Positions 1 to 6,510 of a DNA stretch of 64,000 nucleotides are shown here, in pieces. Source of the stretch: Pseudacidovorax sp. (GTDB taxonomy: Bacteria > Pseudomonadota > Gammaproteobacteria > Burkholderiales > Burkholderiaceae_C); the NCBI RefSeq assembly GCF_017991995.1, contig NZ_JAGOPN010000016.1:1-64000 (forward strand), given 5' to 3'. The notes under the pieces were generated by a model. The model was not told where the DNA came from. It searched no databases and saw nothing but the letters and a program-made list of their open reading frames with translations. The position numbers and the translations under genes are program-made. Position 1 is the first letter of the stretch; each line of letters opens with the position of its first letter.

Positions 1-3000
1 GCCCCCGGGCCGACCTGTCGGTCAGCCGCAGCGATCCGCGGCCGACCGGCTTTGCGGAGGCGGAGGTCTACGCCTGGCACGCGAGCCTGGCCGGCAGTCA
101 CTACGCCCAGCCGCGCGCCGGCACCGCCGGGGCCAATGACCCGCTGGCCGAGGGCGACCTGATCGCCCGGCTTCGCATGCAGCAGCTGCGCACCTCGGGG
201 GCGCGTGCGCGGGCCAGCGGCAACCTGCGCGGCATGGTGCCGGGCTTCAGCTTCGCGCTGCAGGGGCATCCAAGGGAAGCGGCCAATGCGGAATACCTGA
301 TCCTGGAAACCGACTTCCTCATCGAGGACGTGGGGCAGGACAGCCAGGCGGCGCTAAACGCGGTGACTCAACCCCAGTCGCAGCAACGCTGGCGGGTGCA
401 GGTGGACCTGCTAGCGCACCCCATCACCGAGCCGCTGCGCCCGGCGCTCACCAGGCTCAAGCCGCACACCCATGGTCCCCATACAGCACGGGTGGTCGGC
501 CCCGAGGGCCAGGAGCTGTGGACCGACGAACTCGGCCGCATCAAGGTGCAGTTCCCCTGGGACCGGCAAGGCCAGGAGAACCCGCACAGCAGCTGCTGGG
601 TACGTGTCTCCAGCCCGTGGGCGGGCAACCAGCTGGGCGGCGTGCACCTCCCGCGCATCGGGCAGGAGGTGGTCGTCGACTTCCTCGGCGGCGATCCGGA
701 CCTGCCCATCTGCACAGGCCGGGTGCACAACCAGCTGAACCTGCCGCCCTGGCAACTGCCGCAGCAAGCCGCACTCAGCGGCTTTCGCAGCCGCGAGCTG
801 ACCGACGGCGGCGGCAATAGCGCGGCCGGACGCAGCAACCACCTGGTGATGGACGACACGGCCGGGCAGATCCAGGCCCAGCTGAAGAGCGACCACCAGC
901 ACTCCAGCCTGAGCCTGGGGGCGATCACGCGCATCGAGGACAACCAGGGCCGCAAGGACGCGCGTGGCGAAGGCTTCGAGCTGCGCACCGATGGGCACGG
1001 CGTGCTGCGCGCCAAGGACGGGATGCTGATCACCACCGAAGGGCGGGCCAACGCCGCCGAACATGCCAAGAGCCTGGGCGAGACCGCCGCGCGCCTGAAG
1101 GCGGCCACGCGCCAGCACGAGGGCCTGGCCGATGCCGCCAGCATCGCCAAGGCGCAGGAAAGGGGCGCCGACCAGGACGCCGTGGCACAGCGGCTGGCCC
1201 GGCAGGCGTCCGACATCCAGGGCGAAGGCCAGGCCGATGCGGCGCAGCGGCGCTTTCCGGAACTGCAGCAGCCGCACTTGGTGCTGGCCAGCGCGGCAGG
1301 CCTGGCCGCCACCACCGCGCAGAGCCTGCACCTGCAGGGGGGCGAGCATGTGGCCCTGACCAGCGAGGGCCACACCAGCCTGAGCGTGGGCCGGCGCTGG
1401 CTGGTCGCCGCCAAGCAGGGCCTTCGCGTGTTCGCGCGCAGGGCCGGCATGAAGTGGATCGTGGGCGAGGGGCCGGTGCGCATCCAGGCGCAGCGCGATG
1501 CCGTGCAGGCCCTGGCCCGCCAGGGCGTGACCATCCGCAGCACCACCGGCAGCATCGTCATCTCGGCCCCGGTGAGCGTGACGGTCAACGGCGGCGGCAG
1601 CTTCACCGAATGGAGCAATGCCGGCATCACCCACGGCACGTCCGGCACCTGGGTGGAGCATGCGGCCTCGCATGTGCAGATGGGGCCGTTGAGCGTCGAC
1701 CAGCACCACGGCGCACCCCCGCCCCGACGGGACGTGGCCGACTCCATGCCGGGGAAAGCCGCGACGCAGCGCCACTTCGAGGAGCAGTTCGTGCTGCTCG
1801 AACATGCCAGCGGCCTGCGGCTGGCGCAACAGAAATACCGCATCGTCTTCGGCGGCGGCCGCACGGTGGAAGGCGTGACCAACGACGCGGGCGAGACCGA
1901 CGTGGCGCGCAGCATGGTGCCCCAGGTCGCCAGCGTCGAGCTGCTGCGACACAGCGAGGACGGCGTGCTGGCCCGCTATGCGCCCACGGTGTACACGCCA
2001 GCCGACCAGGACTATGCGCCCGTGTCCGAGAAGCGCGAGCGCAAGGTCCAGGCGGTCGGTGGCAAGGGGCTCAAGCCCAATGCGGACGAGGCCACCGGCC
2101 AGAGCAAGGCGCCGGTGTATGCGAGCTGCGATCCGAACAACTGGGGGATGCGCCAGCATGAGCCCAAGGGGGCCTCGGGGCAGGGGGACTATCCGGTGGC
2201 CCGGGCGTATGTGGAGGCGGTGAAGCCGGTGTTGATGAGGATTTCCTGGCGGGGCGGGAAATGGCCACTGGACGAAGGGAACATGGAGTTCGTTCAGACG
2301 CTATTCCAGGCTGAACTGCCGAAGGCCCTCGCCAAGGGAGCATTCGGACTGCCTGCGGATGCGATGCCACGCATCGCGATACCGACCGACAAGGAGGCTC
2401 AGGCACTGGGCCTCACAGACTTCGACAACCTGGATCTCAAGGGCGTCATGCTCCCGCAGAAGTGGCTGCTCGTAGGCTACAAGGGTGGGATTCTTTCGAT
2501 CCTCAAAGCCGCGAAGGACGGCGATGACGTCGGCGATGCCGTGCGCGAATTCGCCAGCACGATCTACCACGAGGCCCGACACGCGCAGCAGTACTTCTGG
2601 ATGTCGGCCCTGGTGCAGCAGCATCCGTTCGACTACGTGCATCTGCCCAACATCCAGCTCATCTGGGCCACCTTGATGCCGCCGAAGTATCACGCCCTGG
2701 CAGCGAAGACCCCACTCCCCAACGAACCCAGCGCGCTGGTGGGCCTGCATCGCATGGTCATTGCCATGTACTACCAGTTGCTCTGCTACTTCGACAGCGC
2801 GAACAAGAAGAAGCCGGACCGACCGGGCTACCTGCCCGACGTCCTGCGAACCGAGATTCCCTTGGCAAGAAAGGCCGCCTATGAATTGCTTCAAGACGTG
2901 GGGTTGGGCGGCAAGCCCATCGATGTGGACCAGATGGCTACGGCAGAGCCGGGCAGCCTCGGCTATCGCATGCGACCCTGGGAGGAGGACAGCTTCGCTT

Positions 3001-3143
3001 GCGAGGAGGTGGTCAAGCATCTGTGGAACGGCGCTCCTGGCGCTGCTCTGCCTCAGCCCGGCTTTTGCACAAGACTGTTCGACATCGCAACCACTGCGGC
3101 TGGTCGACCCTCAGGAGAAAAGGAAAGTCATGACACCCGATGA
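1..3143 (+). CDS. vgrG: Type VI secretion VgrG spike protein with C-terminal HExxH effector domain (5' partial)
   Basis: The frame is open from base 3, so the N-terminus lies outside the window; 1046 codons are visible. The first third reads as the VgrG gp27/gp5 core (a DELGRIKVQFPWD segment followed by the beta-helix base). A DUF2345-like repeat region follows to about base 1700. A transthyretin-like linker (around 1770-1980) leads into a C-terminal domain of about 330 residues with the zinc-peptidase motif HEARH at 2568-2582. VgrG tips the secretion tube, and C-terminal fusions of this kind usually carry the toxin, so this domain is inferred to be a metallopeptidase-type effector. The stop overlaps the next gene by 14 bases. 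The core assignment is firm; the toxin activity is inferred. Confidence 0.9.
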   Translation, partial: PRADLSVSRSDPRPTGFAEAEVYAWHASLAGSHYAQPRAGTAGANDPLAEGDLIARLRMQQLRTSGARARASGNLRGMVPGFSFALQGHPREAANAEYLILETDFLIEDVGQDSQAALNAVTQPQSQQRWRVQVDLLAHPITEPLRPALTRLKPHTHGPHTARVVGPEGQELWTDELGRIKVQFPWDRQGQENPHSSCWVRVSSPWAGNQLGGVHLPRIGQEVVVDFLGGDPDLPICTGRVHNQLNLPPWQLPQQAALSGFRSRELTDGGGNSAAGRSNHLVMDDTAGQIQAQLKSDHQHSSLSLGAITRIEDNQGRKDARGEGFELRTDGHGVLRAKDGMLITTEGRANAAEHAKSLGETAARLKAATRQHEGLADAASIAKAQERGADQDAVAQRLARQASDIQGEGQADAAQRRFPELQQPHLVLASAAGLAATTAQSLHLQGGEHVALTSEGHTSLSVGRRWLVAAKQGLRVFARRAGMKWIVGEGPVRIQAQRDAVQALARQGVTIRSTTGSIVISAPVSVTVNGGGSFTEWSNAGITHGTSGTWVEHAASHVQMGPLSVDQHHGAPPPRRDVADSMPGKAATQRHFEEQFVLLEHASGLRLAQQKYRIVFGGGRTVEGVTNDAGETDVARSMVPQVASVELLRHSEDGVLARYAPTVYTPADQDYAPVSEKRERKVQAVGGKGLKPNADEATGQSKAPVYASCDPNNWGMRQHEPKGASGQGDYPVARAYVEAVKPVLMRISWRGGKWPLDEGNMEFVQTLFQAELPKALAKGAFGLPADAMPRIAIPTDKEAQALGLTDFDNLDLKGVMLPQKWLLVGYKGGILSILKAAKDGDDVGDAVREFASTIYHEARHAQQYFWMSALVQQHPFDYVHLPNIQLIWATLMPPKYHALAAKTPLPNEPSALVGLHRMVIAMYYQLLCYFDSANKKKPDRPGYLPDVLRTEIPLARKAAYELLQDVGLGGKPIDVDQMATAEPGSLGYRMRPWEEDSFACEEVVKHLWNGAPGAALPQPGFCTRLFDIATTAAGRPSGEKESHDTR

Positions 3144-4053
3144 GAAGGCCCAACGGCGTGCAGCCACCGAGGCAGAACTGCGCGCCGCCCAAGCCGTCTA
3201 CGACAACTTCCGCTATGACGACATGCAGCGGGAACGGCTGGTCGAATTCGTTGCGGCGGCGATGAAGGTGATTCGAGGGGACGCACCGTTCGAGATGTTG
3301 TCGCGGCTGGTCCCGATCAAGCGCAAAAAGCCAGCCATCGTGAGTGGCCAAGCATACCGGGGCGGGACCAACTTCGCCTTCAATGCATGCTTTCTCAATC
3401 AATGGACCAGCATCTACATGCTCGGCACGACCGACGAGCAGGGCAAGGTGGAGCCCTATCACTTCCAGATCGAGTTCAGTCCGCCGATGGACCTTGACCG
3501 CGAGCGTCTGGAGCAACTACTGAGACTCAAGGTTGCGCCAGGATGGCTTCAGGATGGAGGCAATCTCTATCCCCCCGAAGTGATCATGCAGCTGGGTATC
3601 GTGCACCAGCCTGCGTTCTTCGAATACGACATCCTGAATCCGCCCTATGCACCTTACATAGTGAAGGCGGTGCTGGACTACACCAAACCGCGAGACCAGG
3701 ACCCGTACACAGCGCGGGAGATGGTGCGCCTCGAAATCCGCCGCGACTACCTCACTTCCGAGCAACTGCGCGAGCGCGATCAGAAGAAGTTCGGCGACAT
3801 GCCCAGGACGGGCCAGCGGGTTCCCAAGGACGGCCGCTGGCTTGGCTTCTTCGCCGACGACGCACTGAATACTGTTATTCCCGTGCAGCGGCGCATCCAA
3901 AGCCTCGGCGATGACGGATGGTTCCCTGTCCTGAACGGGCAGGATCCTGATACCGGCCGCGTTGTGACACAGCCCGCCTGGTGGCAATGGGTCGGCCCCG
4001 ATCCCATGGCCCAGGAAATCGAGCGGATGTTCGGCTCCAAGAAGAAGAGCTGA
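3130..4053 (+). CDS. Candidate immunity protein for the VgrG effector domain
   Basis: This 307-residue protein starts at an ATG preceded by a GGAG/AAAGGAAA-rich leader, and it overlaps the vgrG stop by 14 bases. No known family is recognised. It is mainly polar, with a TDEQGKVEPYHFQIEFS stretch and a Trp-rich C-terminus. Its position directly behind a toxin-bearing vgrG suggests an immunity role, which is inference only. The same frame upstream of this ATG encodes a signal-peptide-like stretch (ALLALLCLSPAFA, 3031-3069) preceded by AGGAGGT at 3004-3010. However, the only in-frame ATG, GTG or TTG before 3130 is at 2923. A periplasmic form starting at 2923, or at a non-standard ATC at 3019, is therefore possible. 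Confidence 0.7.
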   Translation: MTPDEKAQRRAATEAELRAAQAVYDNFRYDDMQRERLVEFVAAAMKVIRGDAPFEMLSRLVPIKRKKPAIVSGQAYRGGTNFAFNACFLNQWTSIYMLGTTDEQGKVEPYHFQIEFSPPMDLDRERLEQLLRLKVAPGWLQDGGNLYPPEVIMQLGIVHQPAFFEYDILNPPYAPYIVKAVLDYTKPRDQDPYTAREMVRLEIRRDYLTSEQLRERDQKKFGDMPRTGQRVPKDGRWLGFFADDALNTVIPVQRRIQSLGDDGWFPVLNGQDPDTGRVVTQPAWWQWVGPDPMAQEIERMFGSKKKS

Positions 4054-4163
4054 CTTCGCCGCCAGCGCTACACCAAAGCAGCCAAATGGCCGGACGCCGA
4101 TTGCAGCGGCCTCGCTGGCATTCGACAACTTGACCGAGCTGCCACCCCTTCGAGAGGACAGTG

Positions 4164-4391
4164 ATGCGTGACGTAAGCGGCCGGGCAGTGGTCCGGCTGG
4201 GCGACCCCATCGATCATGGTGGCGAAGTGATCACGGCACTGGACATGAAGGCGCATGGCATTTCCGTTACTGCCCAGGACTGCTTGGTACGTTGCCCGCG
4301 TTGCGGCGACGAGTGTCGAATCCTGGCTGGTGCGGGCAGGCAGGAGCACAGGGGGCGCATCACCGCCTGCGAAGGCGACCTGACGAAATGA
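4164..4391 (+). CDS. PAAR-domain protein
   Basis: A 75-residue protein with the PAAR hallmark RLGDPIDHGGEVITA near the N-terminus and a paired-cysteine segment (CPRCGDEC) that matches the usual CPxC site of this family. PAAR proteins cap the VgrG trimer with a sharp metal-binding tip in type VI secretion. A GAGAGGA ribosome binding site lies 5 bases before the ATG; a GTG at 4161 is in frame and would add one residue. Its place 110 bases after the candidate immunity gene fits a vgrG-effector-immunity-PAAR island. The length is normal for a stand-alone PAAR, so no toxin is fused to it. Confidence 0.88.
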   Translation: MRDVSGRAVVRLGDPIDHGGEVITALDMKAHGISVTAQDCLVRCPRCGDECRILAGAGRQEHRGRITACEGDLTK

Positions 4392-4463
4392 GGGGCACGA
4401 TCGCCTTCAACGCCCGGCCGTCGAGGGAGCGATCGAACCGCGCGTTGGCAGCTGACGCCCGCT

Positions 4464-5777
4464 CTAGTTCGCCGCCACGCGCTGCCCCGGCGCGATGGTC
4501 GGCGGCGCGGCGTTGAGCGTCTCGATGGCGAAACCTGCGGCTGCCTTGTAGCGCGCCATGAAGGCCTCGCGTTCCTCGCGCGGTAGCACCTCGTCGATGT
4601 GGGCGAACACGCCGCCGCAGCGCTCGTCCACCAATCCCAGCAGGCCGAACGGCCCGGCGCCGCGGTTGCGCAGCACCAGCGCCGAGATGTCCTGGCACAG
4701 CCTGTCGTCGTAGGCCCGCAGCGCCTGCGGCCCCACGCCATGGGCGATGAGCTGCGCGCCCAGCACCCGCGCATCCACGATGGCCTGGCTGGCGCCGTTG
4801 GAGCCCACGGGGTACATCACATGCGCCGCATCGCCCAGCAGCGCGACGCGGCCGTCGACCCAGGTGGGCACCGGGTCGCGGTCGATCATGGGGTACTCGA
4901 AGACGTCCTTGGCCCCACGCAGCATGGTGGGCACGTCGATCCAGCTGTAGTTCCAGCCTTCGAAGTGGTGGATGAAGTCATCGAGCTGCACGCGCCGGTT
5001 CCAGTCGCCCTGCGGCCAGCCGCCCTGGTTGTCGACCGTGATCTCGGCGATCCAGTTGATGGTGGCCAGCCCCGTGGCCGGATCGGGCGGAGAGATGGGA
5101 TAGAGCACCACCCGGTGCTTGAGCGAGCCCACGCCCACGAATGACGCGCCGGTGCGCACCGGCACGCCCGGCGTGGTGCCGCGCCACATGATGGCGCCGC
5201 CCCACTGGATGGGCGGCTGCGTGGGATGCATCTGCGCCCGCACCGCCGAATGCAGGCCGTCGGCCGCGATCAGCAGCGAGCCTGCCACTTCCTCCCGCCT
5301 GCAGTCGCGTGTCTCGATCAGGGCCGTGACGCCATCGGCATCCTGCCGATAGCCGGTCACGCGCTGGCCCAGGCGCACGGCATCGTCGCCCAGTCGCGCG
5401 CGCACGGCATCGAACAGCAACATCTGCAGCTGTCCGCGATGCACCGAGTACTGCGGCCAGCGGTAGCCGGCGGCCAGACCGCGCGGCTCGGCATAGACCT
5501 CGTTGCCGTTGCGGCCCACCAGCGCCCATTCGCGCGCCTGCAGGCCGATGGTGTCGAGCACGTCGTTGCCGAAGCCCAGGTCGTGCAGCTCGCGTACGGC
5601 GTTGGGCTGCAGGTTGATGCCGACGCCCAGGGGCTGAAGCTCGGGCACGGTCTCGAAGACGATGCACGGCACGCCGATCTGATGGAGGGTGAGCGCGGTG
5701 GCCATGCCACCGATGCCGCCGCCAGCGATGAGGATGGGGCGGGGCGCGTGGTGAGGGGTGGGGTTGTCTCCGGGCAT
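4464..5777 (-). CDS. Flavin-dependent (class A) aromatic monooxygenase, PhzS-like
   Basis: A 437-residue class A flavoprotein hydroxylase. The N-terminus has the dinucleotide fold ILIAGGGIGGMATAL, the middle has the DG motif AADGLHSAVR, and the C-terminal half has the FAD motif ALLGDAAHVMYPVGSNG followed by ASQAIVDA. That last segment is typical of the salicylate-hydroxylase and PhzS branch. Such enzymes use NAD(P)H and O2 to hydroxylate small aromatics, usually in the cytosol. The start was chosen because the flavin-binding strand begins about ten residues later; the open frame further upstream is low-complexity. It is divergent from the rhombosortase gene. The substrate cannot be read from sequence. 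Confidence 0.85.
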   Translation of the reverse strand: MPGDNPTPHHAPRPILIAGGGIGGMATALTLHQIGVPCIVFETVPELQPLGVGINLQPNAVRELHDLGFGNDVLDTIGLQAREWALVGRNGNEVYAEPRGLAAGYRWPQYSVHRGQLQMLLFDAVRARLGDDAVRLGQRVTGYRQDADGVTALIETRDCRREEVAGSLLIAADGLHSAVRAQMHPTQPPIQWGGAIMWRGTTPGVPVRTGASFVGVGSLKHRVVLYPISPPDPATGLATINWIAEITVDNQGGWPQGDWNRRVQLDDFIHHFEGWNYSWIDVPTMLRGAKDVFEYPMIDRDPVPTWVDGRVALLGDAAHVMYPVGSNGASQAIVDARVLGAQLIAHGVGPQALRAYDDRLCQDISALVLRNRGAGPFGLLGLVDERCGGVFAHIDEVLPREEREAFMARYKAAAGFAIETLNAAPPTIAPGQRVAAN

Positions 5778-5875
5778 GGCGGGCGATTGTCCATGGCTTG
5801 CGCGGGCCCGCTGGCAGGCTACAGTGACCCGGTTTCCCTCATTCCTTGCGCACCCCTGGTGTCGCTCCATGGCCC

Positions 5876-6505
5876 ATGCCTCGAACCCCTGAAGGGGCCG
5901 CGCACCCGGCGACATCCCCCCTGCGGTCCCCTGCCCACTGGCTCGTTCCCGCCGCGCTTGCAGGCCTGATGCTGGCCTTGCAGGCCGGCGGCGAGCCGGT
6001 GTACGAAGCGTTGCGCTACGAGCGCGCGCGCGTGCTCGACGGACAGCCCTGGCGATTGCTGTCGGCGCATGCGGTGCACCTGGGCTGGGCGCACTGCCTG
6101 ATGAATGCCGGCGGCCTGGCGCTGTGCGCCGCGCTCGCGGCGGGCACCCGCAGCGGGCGCGCGTGGACTGCCGTGATCGTGGCGCTGGCCTTGGGCGTGG
6201 GGGCCCTGCTGGTGGTCGCATCGCCCGGGGCCACGAACTACGCGGGCCTCTCGGGTGTGCTCTATGGCTTGTTCATCTGGGTGCTGGCGCCGCGTGCCTG
6301 GCAGGGCGATCGCTGGGCCTGGATCGGCCTGGCGGTGGTCGTCGCGCGCCTGGGCTGGCAACTCATCCCACCGCACTCCGACGCGCAGCCCTCGTGGATC
6401 GGCGGCGAGGTGATGGTCGAGGCGCACCTGTACGGCGCGCTCTGCGCACTGCTGCTCTGCCTGCTGCAGGCGGCGTGGAGCCGCCTGCGGCAGGCCCGGG
6501 CCTGA
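5876..6505 (+). CDS. rrtA: Rhombosortase (rhomboid-family GlyGly-CTERM serine protease)
   Basis: A 209-residue, very hydrophobic protein with about six membrane spans. It carries the rhomboid active-site serine in GLSGVLYG and a late histidine in EAHLYGA, the catalytic dyad of this family. The length fits rhombosortases rather than larger rhomboids. These inner-membrane proteases process proteins with a C-terminal GlyGly-CTERM tail during type II export. The convergent neighbour, whose stop codon begins 5 bases away, encodes exactly such a protein. The ATG at 5876 was preferred to a TTG at 5846, although neither has a strong ribosome binding site. Confidence 0.88.
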   Translation: MPRTPEGAAHPATSPLRSPAHWLVPAALAGLMLALQAGGEPVYEALRYERARVLDGQPWRLLSAHAVHLGWAHCLMNAGGLALCAALAAGTRSGRAWTAVIVALALGVGALLVVASPGATNYAGLSGVLYGLFIWVLAPRAWQGDRWAWIGLAVVVARLGWQLIPPHSDAQPSWIGGEVMVEAHLYGALCALLLCLLQAAWSRLRQARA

Positions 6506-6510
6506 CGGCG

